64,000 nucleotides of DNA from Rubricoccus marinus (GCF_002257665.1 NZ_MQWB01000001.1:2374816-2438815); one strand, 5' to 3'. Positions 52,047-62,646 are shown, counted from the stretch's first letter. Notes: generated from the sequence alone by a model not told the origin. Translations and numbers: made by a program.

Positions 52047-54695
52047 CTAGGCGGTGAGAGCCTTCTGGTGGGGATCGGCCTGCTGCTGGGTCGCGCGGGC
52101 CTTGGGGGTAGAGAAGCGGGCGCCCTGGGTCTTCTTGTGACCCACGGCGCGAGACGGCACGAACCGGTTGAGCACGGCGCCCACGCGCGAGAGGCCCGCG
52201 CCGGCAAGCTCGCCCGCGACGTGGCTCATGGCGTCGATGTCGCTCTCGCCGGCCTCGGCCACGAGCAGCGCGGCGTCGGCGTAGGGCGCGAGGAGCGCGG
52301 CATCGGCGGTGCGGAGCGCGGGCGGCGTGTCGATGAGGATGAGGTCGAACGTGTGGCGGAGGTTGCCCAGCAACTCGCCGACGCGCTCGGGCGCCCAGGC
52401 TTGGCCGGGGGCGTCGGGCGTCTCGCGGGCGGTCACGGCGAACAGGCCGGGCACGACCGTGCTCCAGTAGACCACGTTGAGGTCCTGGCCGCCGGTCCCG
52501 AGCGCCGGGCTCTCGCCAAGTCCCAGAAGCGCGCCCACGGCGGGCGTGCGGAGGTCGGCGTCGATGAGCAGCACGCGGCGGCCGGCTTGCGCGCCAGCGG
52601 CGGCGAGGTTGGCCGCGACGAGGCTTTTGCCCACGCCAGCCTCTGGCGCGCCCACGAGGACGACCTGCGGCGAGGCAGCGCCCGCGTTGAGCGCGGCGTG
52701 GAGATGTCGGAACGCCTCGGCCTCTGGCGCGAACGCTTCCGTGATGGTCACCATGCCCGGATGCACCGGGATGCCGTCCACGGTTTTGCGGCCCTTGCGG
52801 AGCTGGTCCGTCAGGTCCGGGACCGTGCCGACGACCGTGAAGCCGGCGCCTTCCAGGTCACCCGGCGTGTGGATGCGGCTGTCCGTCGTGTAGCGGAGCG
52901 CGGCGGCGCCGAGACCGAGCAGAAGGCCGAGAACCGAGCCGAGAATGAGGTTGAGCAGCACGTTCGGGCTGGAGGGCTTGCGCGGCTCCTGCACCTCGCG
53001 GAGCACGCTGGCAACGGCCAGTTCGGTCCCTTCGGCCATCTCCGTCTTGGCCAGCTCACGCTCCAGCTCGACGAGCGCCTCGGACGCCATCGCGCGGCGG
53101 CGCTCCAGTTGCGACAGGCGGACCTCTTGGCCCGGCTTGGCGCGAAGCTCGCCACGGGCTTCGCCCAAGCGGGAGCTGAGCGAGCTCGCGCGGGCGCGGG
53201 CGCCCTGGAGCGCCGAGCGCTCGTCGGCGATGCGCCGCTGGAGGTCGGCGACGTAGCTCGCGCCGTTGGAGCCCGAGCTGGACAGGTCCAATCCGTTGGA
53301 GTTCACGACGCCAGAGGCCCGCTCCTGTGCCAAGCGCCGCTGCTCGGCTTTGAGGCCCTGGATGCGCTGGTTGAGCGCGCGGGTGTCGGGGTGCGCGTTG
53401 GGATCGCCGCGGAGGTCCGGGTTGGCGCGGAGCGCCTGTGCTAGGAGCCCTTCGTAGCGGGTGATCTCGGTTTGCACCTCTGCGCTCTGCGCGTTGGAGG
53501 CGCCAGTGTTGGCGCTTTCGGCCAGACGGGGCTGGATAGACGCGGCCTCGCGCTCCAACTGGGCGAGCGTGGCGCTGCGCTGGCTGATCTCGGCCTGCGC
53601 GAGGTCGAGACCGGACTCCAACTGGCCGATCTGGCTTACGGTGTTCTGCGTCTGGATCTGCAGGCCGGCGGCGTTCTCGCGCGTCATGAACGCCTGCAAC
53701 TGGGACTCGATTTCGGAGAGCTCGCCTTGTCGGGTCATCACCTGGCCTTCCAAGAGTTCTCGTGTCTCCGAGAGGTCGGCGCGGTTGGACTGCCGCGTCA
53801 TCGCGAGGTACTCGTTGGTGTAGACCCGCGCGATCTTGGCGGCCTCTCGCGGATCGTGCGCGACGGCCTCCACCTTGAGCGCGTCCACCTCCTCACGCGC
53901 AGGCCCCACGGAGACGATCTCCTGCTGGAGGTACTCCCCCAGATTCGCGGCGTCTACAGGGGCTTCGTACTCCGCAGCGGCCTCGCGGACGACGCTCAGC
54001 GTCTCCGCGCCCGGCTCGTCCAGGATGGCCTGAGCAGTCTGGCGCGCGATCAGCGGGTTCTCTTGCAGGATCAGCGCCTGGTTGAGAACGCGGTTGGGAT
54101 CCTCTTGCGCGGAGACTTCGGCGTCCTCGTCGGGGTTGATGAGGAGCAGGCTGTACGCCGTGTACTCGCGCGGGGCGAGGGCGGTGTAGAGCGCGAAGGC
54201 GCCGAGCGTGGCGAGGAAGATGCCGAGGATGAGCCACTTGTGGCGGCTCAGCATCTGCATCCGGTCGCGGAAGGCGCGGCGGGCCTCGGTCCGCGCGGGC
54301 GGGAGAGGCGGGGCCGGGGGCGCGCCCGATGCCGTCTGCGGCGCGGCGGGGAGCGAGCGCTGGATGGGCGCGAGCGCGGCGCCAGCGGCGCCCGTTGCGG
54401 GGTAGGCCTCTGGCGAGTCGATGCGGAAGCCCTCGCGCTCGTCGTAGTCCATCGCGGTGGCGTCCGGCTCGGCTGCGAGGCGGGGGGCGTCGGCGCGCTC
54501 GGCGTTGGGCACGGCGGCGCCGTCGCCAGAGGACTCGGGCAGGGGCTCGACGAGTTCGGGCGCGCGCCACTCCTCCATGGGCGTGGGATCGAAAACGATC
54601 TCCTCGAAGACGGCGTCGTGGACGTCGCCGGAGGACGGGCTGGCCGGTCCAGATCGGTCCGGGCGCTGGGGCGAAGGGGTCGGGCGGTCCTGCAT
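52047..54695 (-). CDS. Wzc-like polysaccharide co-polymerase with ParA-type ATPase domain
   Basis: 882 residues. A disordered acidic N-terminal segment (1-135), a first membrane helix (LILGIFLATLGAFALYTAL), a Wzz domain with long coiled coil (about 180-560), a second helix (LLNLILGSVLGLLLGLGAA), then a tyrosine-kinase-type ATPase: Walker A GAPEAGVGKS, Walker A' LLIDADLRTP, Walker B LILIDTPP. The C-terminal tail has no tyrosine cluster, unlike autophosphorylating BY-kinases. It regulates chain length and export together with the SLBB protein. ATG 54695 is chosen; upstream residues are not conserved in character. The Walker A residues PEA are encoded by a 10-mer copy at 52639-52648. Confidence 0.9.
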   Translation of the reverse strand: MQDRPTPSPQRPDRSGPASPSSGDVHDAVFEEIVFDPTPMEEWRAPELVEPLPESSGDGAAVPNAERADAPRLAAEPDATAMDYDEREGFRIDSPEAYPATGAAGAALAPIQRSLPAAPQTASGAPPAPPLPPARTEARRAFRDRMQMLSRHKWLILGIFLATLGAFALYTALAPREYTAYSLLLINPDEDAEVSAQEDPNRVLNQALILQENPLIARQTAQAILDEPGAETLSVVREAAAEYEAPVDAANLGEYLQQEIVSVGPAREEVDALKVEAVAHDPREAAKIARVYTNEYLAMTRQSNRADLSETRELLEGQVMTRQGELSEIESQLQAFMTRENAAGLQIQTQNTVSQIGQLESGLDLAQAEISQRSATLAQLEREAASIQPRLAESANTGASNAQSAEVQTEITRYEGLLAQALRANPDLRGDPNAHPDTRALNQRIQGLKAEQRRLAQERASGVVNSNGLDLSSSGSNGASYVADLQRRIADERSALQGARARASSLSSRLGEARGELRAKPGQEVRLSQLERRRAMASEALVELERELAKTEMAEGTELAVASVLREVQEPRKPSSPNVLLNLILGSVLGLLLGLGAAALRYTTDSRIHTPGDLEGAGFTVVGTVPDLTDQLRKGRKTVDGIPVHPGMVTITEAFAPEAEAFRHLHAALNAGAASPQVVLVGAPEAGVGKSLVAANLAAAGAQAGRRVLLIDADLRTPAVGALLGLGESPALGTGGQDLNVVYWSTVVPGLFAVTARETPDAPGQAWAPERVGELLGNLRHTFDLILIDTPPALRTADAALLAPYADAALLVAEAGESDIDAMSHVAGELAGAGLSRVGAVLNRFVPSRAVGHKKTQGARFSTPKARATQQQADPHQKALTA

Positions 54696-55064
54696 AGGTC
54701 GGGGCGGGTCAGTCGGGGTATCGGCCGACTCGGGGGGAGACACAAGCGCGGCGTGTGCAAGGGGCGAGCCCTCTCGCTCAACGCAGGCTTGGCCGCCACT
54801 ATTGGCGCTCTCGGGTGACGCCCGCACGGGCTATCTCTCAAAAGCGGCACAGCCTGAGACGCTAAAGACCTCGCGCCAGAGGCCTCTGGCGGCGCGCGGG
54901 GTGGTTTCGTGCGGGCGCCAGAAGCCGCGGGAACGGGCGGCGTCTCGTTCCGAGACGGCATGATAGGGGACGCGCCGGCCGCGCTTGCGAGGCGGTGGTC
55001 TCTCCTCACGTTCTCCCCTTGCGCCGTGCCTCTTGCGCTCCCGGCTTCTGACGCCAGAGGCGCT
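54696..55064. other. 369-bp intergenic region between Wzc-like gene and queA
   Basis: Upstream region of the polysaccharide operon. It contains an inverted repeat AGTCGG/CCGACT (54711-54730) just before the Wzc-like start, the 18-bp palindrome at 54875-54892 and a single 10-mer copy near 55051. No promoter could be picked out and no RNA gene was recognised. Short open frames are low-complexity. Confidence 0.6.
54875..54892. repeat. 18-bp palindrome CGCCAGAGGCCTCTGGCG
   Basis: Perfect tail-to-tail pair in the gap between queA and the polysaccharide cluster. Confidence 0.85.
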
Positions 55065-56144
55065 CTACAGGATCAGCATGCAGTCGCCGTAGGAGTAGAA
55101 CCGGTAGCGCTCGGCAACAGCGTGGCGGTAGGCGCGCATGACGTTCTCGCGCCCGCCGAACGTGGACGTGAGCACGAGCAGCGACGACTTCGGGAGGTGG
55201 AAGTTGGTCAGCAGCGCGTCCACGCCGGTGAAGGTGTAGCCGGGCGTGACGGTCAGGTCCGTGGCGCCAGAGGCCGGGTAAAACGTGCCGCTGGCGTCGG
55301 CGCTGGTCTCGAGCGTGCGCGTGCTCGTGGTGCCCACGGCGACGATCCGCCCGCCCGCCGCGCGCACGCGGTTGAGGGCGCCAGAGGCCTCTGGCGTGAC
55401 GGCGATCCGCTCCGCCGCGACGCGGTGGTCGGCGAGGTCCTCGGCCTTGACGGGCTCGAACGTGCCGTAGCCGACGTGGAGCGTGACGTGCACGCGTCCA
55501 ACGCCGCCTGCTTCGAGGCGCCCCAGCAGCGTGTCAGTGAAGTGGAGCCCGGCGGTGGGCGCGGCGACGGCGCCGCTTTCGCGCGCGAAAATGGTCTGGT
55601 AGCGCTCGCGGTCGGCGCGGTCGGTTGGCCGCGCGATGTAAGGCGGCAGCGGTAGCTGCCCGATCTCGTCCAGCGCCTCGCGCTCTTCGGCCTCCGCCAG
55701 AGGCCCGCCGCCGCGCGTGAACCGGACGAGCCGCTTGCCGTCGTCCTCGACGCCGACGACCTCGGCGCGGAGGCCTCTGGCGCCGGAGCCCGCATCTCCG
55801 CTCTCCCCCCCGAGCCAGACCTCGGCGCCTTCGCGGAGCTTGCGTCCGGGCTTGGCGAGCGCGCGCCAAAGGCCGTCCTCGCGCCGCTCGATGAGGAACA
55901 GCTCGGCCTTGCCGCCGGTCGGCCGGTGGCCGAGAAGGCGGGCGGCCATCACGCGCGTGTCGTTGAACACGAGCGCGTCGCCAGATGCCAGGTACTCCGG
56001 CAGATCCGTTACGTGGCGGTCCTCGATCTCGCCAGAAGTGCGGTGGAGCACAAGCATCCGCGAGCCGTCGCGTTGCTCGGCAGGGCGCTGCGCGATCAGC
56101 GCGTCGGGGAGGTCGAAGTCGTAGGGCGCGAGGGCGTCGGCCAC
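55065..56144 (-). CDS. queA: S-adenosylmethionine:tRNA ribosyltransferase-isomerase
   Basis: Makes epoxyqueuosine in tRNA from preQ1-modified tRNA and SAM. 359 residues with YDFDLPDALIAQRPAEQRDGSRMLVL, VFNDTRVMAARLLG, PLPPYIARP, FARESGAVAAPTAGLHFT, HVTLHVGYGTFEPVKAEDL, VGTTSTRTLE and LLTNFHLPKSSLLVL (QueA signatures, given in pieces). Starts with GTG 56144. No other queuosine genes are in the window. Residues around 235-245 (TPEASGALN) carry a 10-mer pair, again a solvent-exposed segment. Confidence 0.93.
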   Translation of the reverse strand: MADALAPYDFDLPDALIAQRPAEQRDGSRMLVLHRTSGEIEDRHVTDLPEYLASGDALVFNDTRVMAARLLGHRPTGGKAELFLIERREDGLWRALAKPGRKLREGAEVWLGGESGDAGSGARGLRAEVVGVEDDGKRLVRFTRGGGPLAEAEEREALDEIGQLPLPPYIARPTDRADRERYQTIFARESGAVAAPTAGLHFTDTLLGRLEAGGVGRVHVTLHVGYGTFEPVKAEDLADHRVAAERIAVTPEASGALNRVRAAGGRIVAVGTTSTRTLETSADASGTFYPASGATDLTVTPGYTFTGVDALLTNFHLPKSSLLVLTSTFGGRENVMRAYRHAVAERYRFYSYGDCMLIL

Positions 56145-56268
56145 GGGCTTGGGCGGGAGGCGAAGGCCGCAAACTGTCGGCCTCTTGCGCCAGAGGCAAC
56201 CGAAGACGGCGGGAGGACGGGAATGGAGCGCGGGTGTCCTACCTTCGCGCAGTCAGCCCTCACTCGCT

Positions 56269-56940
56269 ATGCGTTTTCTGGTTCTCGTCGCCAGCCTCCT
56301 CGCGGGATCGGCTGCGATGGCGCAGGTCCCCACGGACAGCTTGCCGCCCCTCCCCGGGCTGAGGATTCCGGTCACGGAGAACTTCCAGCCGCTGCAGAGG
56401 TCGGCGCTTCGAGCGTACGCCTACTCTGTAGGCATCCCGGCCGCATCCGTGCTGGGCGGGTACGCGCTTTACACTGTGCTACCAGAGAACGGCCCCGACG
56501 AGAGCCCGGGGCGCCAGGGCGAGGAGGTGGCGTACGCCGTGATGATTATCGGCGGGCTTACCGGCTCGCTTGTCGGCAACTTTACGCTAGGCGCGCAGGA
56601 CGACGTTGTGACCAGCCTCCGCATTCGGGGCCTCTCGACAGCCGTTGGCGGCGGACTCCTCTTCACGGGCGGGCTCCTGTGCGTGCTCTCGTCTTTCGAC
56701 CAGGGGGGGTGCTCGAACGGGACCGCCGTGGTGATCTACGCGGGCGCGGCCGTTCTCCTCGGCGGGCTCGCCAGCGCCATCGGCTACGACCTCGCGACGA
56801 TCCCCGGCAACGCGCGCGAGGCGCGGCTCCGGCGCCAGAGGCCTCTGGCGGGAGGCGTCACGGTCGCGCCGCCGGAAGTCTCGCTGGGCTACAGCGTGGA
56901 AGCGAACGCGCCCATCCTCACGTTCCGGATGGGCCTGTAA
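56269..56940 (+). CDS. Secreted protein with hydrophobic segments, unknown
   Basis: ATG 56269 begins a signal peptide (MRFLVLVASLLAGSAAMAQ); an in-frame upstream extension is low-complexity. 223 residues with four glycine-rich hydrophobic stretches (AASVLGGYALYTVL, VMIIGGLTGSLVGNFTLG, GGGLLFTGGLLCVLSSF, YAGAAVLLGGLASAIGYDL) and a C-terminal VSLGYSVEANAPILTFRMGL strand that looks like the end of an outer-membrane protein. The RRQRPLAGG segment is encoded by a 10-mer pair (56833-56850). Function unknown. Confidence 0.7.
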   Translation: MRFLVLVASLLAGSAAMAQVPTDSLPPLPGLRIPVTENFQPLQRSALRAYAYSVGIPAASVLGGYALYTVLPENGPDESPGRQGEEVAYAVMIIGGLTGSLVGNFTLGAQDDVVTSLRIRGLSTAVGGGLLFTGGLLCVLSSFDQGGCSNGTAVVIYAGAAVLLGGLASAIGYDLATIPGNAREARLRRQRPLAGGVTVAPPEVSLGYSVEANAPILTFRMGL

Positions 56941-56941
56941 T

Positions 56942-56957
56942 CCTCTGGCGCCAGAGG
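56942..56957. repeat. 16-bp palindrome CCTCTGGCGCCAGAGG
   Basis: Begins one base after the stop of the upstream plus-strand gene and lies in the 33-bp gap between two convergent genes, directly followed by the variant CCTCTCGCG. Position suggests a shared end-of-transcript hairpin. Confidence 0.85.
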
Positions 56958-56973
56958 CCTCTCGCGCTAGCAG

Positions 56974-58548
<1,575 letters not shown>

Positions 58549-58665
58549 GCGGGGGATCTGGCGCGGGGGCCTCGGCAACGCCAGAGGGGGCGGCTGGGTT
58601 CGTGGGCCGGTTCGCGAAGCAAGCCGCCTCTGGCGGTGCGATCCTGCGGTCCCCCTCCGACCGCG

Positions 58666-59277
58666 ATGCGAACCTCCGCCCTCCTGCTCTGCCTCGCCCT
58701 CGGCGCGTGCGCCTCAGCCCCGCCCGCCGATGCGCCTCTGGCGCCTGCCTCTCGCGCGCCAGAGACCACGACCACCGAGGCCACTCCTCCCCCGCCCGGG
58801 CCTCCGCCCACGCCACCCGCGCCGCCAGAGGCGTGTGGTCTGGAAGCGGCGCCGTTGGATGCCGCCGACCTTTTCGAGCCCACCCCGAACGCCTGGGTGC
58901 CTCTGGCGCAGCGCCTTCTCGGCTGCACCCCAGAGGCCGCGTCCGCGCTCGGCCTGGGAACGCCCACGCGCACGGACGGAACGGACGCCGCTCCCATCCT
59001 CACCTTTGCTCGCGAGGCGGGCGGGCGCCAGAGGCTTCTCGTTCTCGCCTACGAAGCCGGCGCGGTTGTCGGCGTGAGCATCGCGGACCCGGTCTCTTCG
59101 CGCCTGACCTCTACGGTTTTCCAACTCCGCTCCTTGCAGACGCAAGAGGCCGCAGGCGGCGATCCCGTCCCCTCGCCTGAAGGCTCGCTCATGTTCGCGG
59201 CGAGCGCGCAGCGGCCGTACGGTGTGCGACTGGTCGCCTCTGGCGGATACGTCGTGCTCTCCGTGGTGCAGGAGTAG
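58666..59277 (+). CDS. Lipoprotein with proline-rich linker, unknown
   Basis: Signal with lipobox GACAS (residues about 13-15) after [16 protein letters not shown] proline/threonine-rich linker (about 25-55) leads to a 145-residue C-terminal domain with two cysteines ([15 protein letters not shown]) and strands [50 protein letters not shown] do not recognise the domain. Several residues (PLAPAS, PPEAC, PEAAS, RQRLL) are encoded by 10-mer copies or relatives. Confidence 0.7.
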   Translation: MRTSALLLCLALGACASAPPADAPLAPASRAPETTTTEATPPPPGPPPTPPAPPEACGLEAAPLDAADLFEPTPNAWVPLAQRLLGCTPEAASALGLGTPTRTDGTDAAPILTFAREAGGRQRLLVLAYEAGAVVGVSIADPVSSRLTSTVFQLRSLQTQEAAGGDPVPSPEGSLMFAASAQRPYGVRLVASGGYVVLSVVQE

Positions 59278-59283
59278 AGGGAA

Positions 59284-59301
59284 GCCTCTGGCGCCAGAGG
59301 C
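59284..59301. repeat. 18-bp palindrome GCCTCTGGCGCCAGAGGC
   Basis: Perfect pair between two convergent stops (59277 plus, 59318 minus). Confidence 0.85.
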
Positions 59302-59317
59302 CGGACCGCGCGCGACG

Positions 59318-59551
59318 CTAGCGGCAGGCGCCGCGGCGGTCGCCGTGGTTGAGGTGCGCGCGGACCGCGTTGCCGTCCACGCGGAGCGTCCGGCCCTTGT
59401 GGCAGATGGTGACTTTGCCGCTGCCTCGCGTATCGGCACGGCCCTGCCGGGGAGAGTCGCCCCGTTTTCCCGTCGTGCGGGAGGGCGTGGAGCACGCGGC
59501 GAGGCCAACGCAGCAGCCGAGCAAAACGGCGATCGGGAGACGGGAGGTCAT
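59318..59551 (-). CDS. Small lipoprotein with CH...AHLxHGDxxGAC domain, copy 1
   Basis: 77 residues. Lipobox AACS after MTSRLPIAVLLGCCVGLA; the C-terminal domain VTICHKGRTLRVDGNAVRAHLNHGDRRGACR has two cysteines and two histidines in the order C-H...H-x2-HGD...C (its key parts are ICHKGRT and AHLNHGDRRGAC). A domain of this look occurs at the end of many exported Bacteroidota proteins; its role is unknown, though metal or disulfide stabilisation is plausible. ATG 59551. Paralogue of the gene at 59650-59856. Confidence 0.72.
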   Translation of the reverse strand: MTSRLPIAVLLGCCVGLAACSTPSRTTGKRGDSPRQGRADTRGSGKVTICHKGRTLRVDGNAVRAHLNHGDRRGACR

Positions 59552-59622
59552 CGGTTCGAGAGAGGTGCGCGAAGAGAACGAGAGGGCCGCTCCGATTGTT
59601 CTTCGCGCCCGACACCTCTCGA

Positions 59623-59640
59623 CGCCAGAGGCCTCTGGCG
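59623..59640. repeat. 18-bp palindrome CGCCAGAGGCCTCTGGCG
   Basis: Perfect pair ten bases downstream of the stop of the second small lipoprotein gene. Confidence 0.85.
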
Positions 59641-59649
59641 CGTGTGTCG

Positions 59650-59856
59650 CTAGCCGCGGCACGCGCCGCGCTGATCGCCGTGGAGCAGGTGCGCGCGCAC
59701 CTCGCTGCCGTCCACGCGGATCGTCTTGCCGTCGTGGCAGAGCGAGACCTTGCCCTCGGCTTTGCTCCCGCCTCCCCCGCTCCAACGCACCGGTGCAGGC
59801 GCGGAGCACGACGCGAGGCCACAACTGAGAAGGATGAGGAGGGAAACGCGGCGCAT
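59650..59856 (-). CDS. Small lipoprotein with CH...AHLxHGDxxGAC domain, copy 2
   Basis: 68 residues. Lipobox LASCS after MRRVSLLILLSCG, a short GGGGS-like linker, then the domain VSLCHDGKTIRVDGSEVRAHLLHGDQRGACRG (key parts LCHDGKTIRVDG and AHLLHGDQRGAC). It is about 70% identical to copy 1 in this domain but the signal and linker differ, so the pair is an older tandem duplication. Both are in the same direction with a palindromic repeat between them. Confidence 0.72.
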   Translation of the reverse strand: MRRVSLLILLSCGLASCSAPAPVRWSGGGGSKAEGKVSLCHDGKTIRVDGSEVRAHLLHGDQRGACRG

Positions 59857-59908
59857 GGATCGGTTGGGATAGAGCGCAGGTGGGGCCGCCAGAGGCGGAC
59901 CGCTCCGA

Positions 59909-59934
59909 GCCTCTGGCGCCAGAGGCCTCTGGCG
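59909..59934. repeat. Triple overlap of the 10-mer (two palindromes)
   Basis: Three consecutive 10-mer copies form GCCTCTGGCGCCAGAGGC (59909-59926) and, overlapping it, CGCCAGAGGCCTCTGGCG (59917-59934). The run abuts the stop codon of the GNAT gene at 59935. Confidence 0.88.
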
Positions 59935-60408
59935 CTACAGGCGCTTCTCGAAGCGGATGCGGTAGTCCCTGTACGCCGCGTTGTACCCGGCCGCGGTCAC
60001 TTTAAAGCCCTCGGCCAGGCCCATCACGGTCATGCCCGGATGCTTGTTGGGGAACGTGTCGTAGGCGAACCGGCGGTAGTCCATCGCGCGGGCCTCGTCC
60101 ATCAGCCGAGCCAGGAGCTGACGGGCCACGCCTCTGCGCCTGTAGGGTTCGAGGATGGCCCCCTTCGCGCTGTAAAACGTCGGCTCGGACTCCCCGTAGC
60201 CGACCTTGAACCCGATGGGCGTCTGCTCGTGGTAGGCCACGAGAAACGTCAGGTCCGTCCGGTCGAGCCGGAAGATGACGCGGTCGTCGCCGAACACCGC
60301 CCGGTTCAAGGCCTGCACCTCGGCGTACCGCGAGATCCCCACGCGCTCAATGCGCACCTCCCCGAGCGAGAAGCCAGCAGAAGAGCTAGGGGAGGCGTCG
60401 ATTTGCAT
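59935..60408 (-). CDS. GNAT-family N-acetyltransferase
   Basis: 157 residues with the acetyl-CoA binding pattern: LAYHEQTPIGFKVGY (strand 4), GAILEPYRRRGVARQLLARLMDEAR containing the Q/RxxGxA/G motif (YRRRGVA) and the C-terminal ...FKVTAAGYNAAYRDYRIRFEKRL. Substrate unknown. ATG 60408. The gene is codirectional with the helicase but separated by 62 bp. Confidence 0.85.
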   Translation of the reverse strand: MQIDASPSSSAGFSLGEVRIERVGISRYAEVQALNRAVFGDDRVIFRLDRTDLTFLVAYHEQTPIGFKVGYGESEPTFYSAKGAILEPYRRRGVARQLLARLMDEARAMDYRRFAYDTFPNKHPGMTVMGLAEGFKVTAAGYNAAYRDYRIRFEKRL

Positions 60409-60470
60409 AGCCGCGAGACTTCATGAAGCCAAAATGAAGGGTACAGGTTTCCGCCTTCTCCTGCAAGCCC

Positions 60471-62609
60471 TCACGGACCTAACCGCTTGGGCGTCTCCCC
60501 GCCCTTTCCCCCTCCCGCGCCTATTGCGCCTCGCGCGTCCGCGGGCGGGAGCGCCGAACCGGAGGTTTCCTCAACGAGCGCCACGCGCTCCAGCAGGGCC
60601 TCTGGCGTGTCTTCGAGGAAACGGCTGACGCGGGTCAGGAAGCCGCCCGAGCCCCGGCGCCAGCGGCTCGCGGGGTAGCTGACGTACAGCTCGCGCTCGG
60701 CGCGCGTGAGCGCGACGTAGAGGAGGCGCCGCTCCTCGTCCAGCTCGGCCTGCGTCTTGACGGCGTACTCGTTGGGCAGCACGCCGTCCAGCGCGTCGAT
60801 CAACACCACGGTATCGAACTCCAGGCCTTTGGCGGAGTGGATGGTAGAAAGCACGAGCGGGGGCTCGTCGCGGTAGGCGCCTTCCACGTCCTCTTGCGAG
60901 AGGTCCACGGGGTCCAGCGCGAAGGATTCCAGGAGATCAGCGCGGGTTTCGTAGCGCGCGGCGAGGTCGGCGAGTCCGTCCAGATCGGGTTCGCGGCGCC
61001 CCCAGTCGTCGTAGATCCGCTCGAAGTGCGGGCGGTAGTACGCGAGAAGGCGGTCCACCTGGTCCGCCAGAGGCCGTCCGTCCCGCAGGTCCGCCAGCAG
61101 CGCGGCGAGGGCACGGACCGAGTCGGCGTAGCGCGCATCGGCGCCGAAGGCGAGCCCGTACGCGTCGGCGCCAGAGGCCTCTTGCGCGCCGATCCAGTCC
61201 AGCACCTTGCGGACCGTCCGCGGCCCGACGCCTTCCAGAAGCAGCAGCGCCCGGTTCCAGGCGACCGCGTCCGCCGCGTTCTCCGCCACGCGGAGGTGCG
61301 CCACCATGTCCTTGACGTGGGCCGCTTCGGCCAGCTTGAGCCCGCCCACTTTAACGAACGGGATCTGGCGCCGCGTGAGCTCGGCTTCGAGCGCGTACGA
61401 GCACCACGAGGCCCGGAATAGGACCGCCTGCCGCGCCAGAGGCACCCCCGCCTCTCGCGTGCCGAGAACGAGCTCGCAAACGAACCGGGACTGCCACTCT
61501 TCGTCCGGGCACGGCACCAGGCCGGGCGTCTCGCCGCCTTCCTTGCGGGTGAACAGGCGCTTCTCGTACTTCTCTCGGGCGCCCTCTAGCACGTGGTTGG
61601 CGAGGGTCAGGATGGGCTGCGTGGAGCGGTAGTTCTCCTCCAGCTTGAGCACGCGCGCGCCGGGGAAGCGCTCGGGAAACGCGAGGATGTGCCCCACGTC
61701 GGCGCCGCGGAAGCGGTAAATGCTCTGCGCGTCGTCTCCCACGACGGTGACGTTGCCGTGCTCGCTCGCCAGAAGCCGCACGAGATCGGCCTGGACGTGG
61801 TTGACGTCCTGGTACTCGTCCACGAGCACGTGCGTGAGGCGGCCCGAGACCTGCTTTCGGATGGCCTCTTGCGTCGCGAGGAGTTGCGCGGTGAGGCCGA
61901 GGAGGTCGTCGTAATCCGCCAGTCCGTAGCGGCGCTTGGTGGCCTGAAACGCGTCGCCAAGCTCCGCGATGGCGTCGGCGTGGCGGGCGTAGTGCGGGTG
62001 CTCCTCTTCGATGACCTCTTGAACGCTCATGCCGCGGTTGGCGGCGCTGGAGAGGATGCGCTGGAGCGAGCGCTTCTTGGGAAAGCGCCTCTCGCGCGAG
62101 TCCAGTCCCTTTTCGGTGCGCACGAGGTCAATCACGTCGGCGGCGTCGGCCTGGTCTAGGATCGTAAAGCGCCGCGGCAAGCCGATGGCCTCGCCGTGCT
62201 GCCGCAGAACCTCGACGCAGAAAGCGTGGAAGGTGCCCCCGCGCACGCGCTCGCAGCGGCCGTCCAAGAGGCCGCTGGCGCGGACGAGCATTTCGCGCGC
62301 GGCGCGGCGCGTGAAGGTCAGCAGCGCGATTCGGTCCGGCTCCACACCCGTCTCCACCAAGTACGCCACGCGGTAGACCAGCGTGCGCGTCTTGCCCGTC
62401 CCCGCGCCCGCGACGATCAGCGTCGGCCCGCCAGAGGCCGTCGCGGCGGCAAGCTGCTGGGGGTTGAGCTCCGCCGCGTAGTCGATCTGGAGGTCCGCGC
62501 GTAGCGCGCCTGAGGCAGCGGAGGCCTCTGGCGTGCGGGCAGGGAGAACGAAACGGCGGGCCACGGTGGAGGTGCGGAGCGGGCGCCTAAGATCGGCGTC
62601 GGGCAGCAC
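60471..62609 (-). CDS. UvrD/Rep-family superfamily 1 DNA helicase
   Basis: 712 residues. Motif [12 protein letters not shown], Walker [19 protein letters not shown] (core AGAGTGKT), motif Ia [13 protein letters not shown], motif [13 protein letters not shown], motif [30 protein letters not shown] (motif IV), [16 protein letters not shown] (V) and [15 protein letters not shown] (VI). All helicase motifs are intact. GTG 62609 is used; the first ~40 residues are weakly conserved in look and the true start may be further in. Acts in DNA repair or replication restart. Several 10-mer copies lie in surface segments. Confidence 0.92.
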   Translation of the reverse strand: MLPDADLRRPLRTSTVARRFVLPARTPEASAASGALRADLQIDYAAELNPQQLAAATASGGPTLIVAGAGTGKTRTLVYRVAYLVETGVEPDRIALLTFTRRAAREMLVRASGLLDGRCERVRGGTFHAFCVEVLRQHGEAIGLPRRFTILDQADAADVIDLVRTEKGLDSRERRFPKKRSLQRILSSAANRGMSVQEVIEEEHPHYARHADAIAELGDAFQATKRRYGLADYDDLLGLTAQLLATQEAIRKQVSGRLTHVLVDEYQDVNHVQADLVRLLASEHGNVTVVGDDAQSIYRFRGADVGHILAFPERFPGARVLKLEENYRSTQPILTLANHVLEGAREKYEKRLFTRKEGGETPGLVPCPDEEWQSRFVCELVLGTREAGVPLARQAVLFRASWCSYALEAELTRRQIPFVKVGGLKLAEAAHVKDMVAHLRVAENAADAVAWNRALLLLEGVGPRTVRKVLDWIGAQEASGADAYGLAFGADARYADSVRALAALLADLRDGRPLADQVDRLLAYYRPHFERIYDDWGRREPDLDGLADLAARYETRADLLESFALDPVDLSQEDVEGAYRDEPPLVLSTIHSAKGLEFDTVVLIDALDGVLPNEYAVKTQAELDEERRLLYVALTRAERELYVSYPASRWRRGSGGFLTRVSRFLEDTPEALLERVALVEETSGSALPPADARGAIGAGGGKGGETPKRLGP

Positions 62610-62646
62610 TCACGCGTTGAGAGCCGCGGGATCGCCCGGGCAGACG

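Noticed and set aside
59049..59822. A 257-codon minus-strand frame covering the small lipoproteins
   Set aside because: It is in a different frame from the two lipoprotein genes, has no signal peptide at its start and is arginine/proline-rich; the short frames have clean signal peptides and a shared domain.
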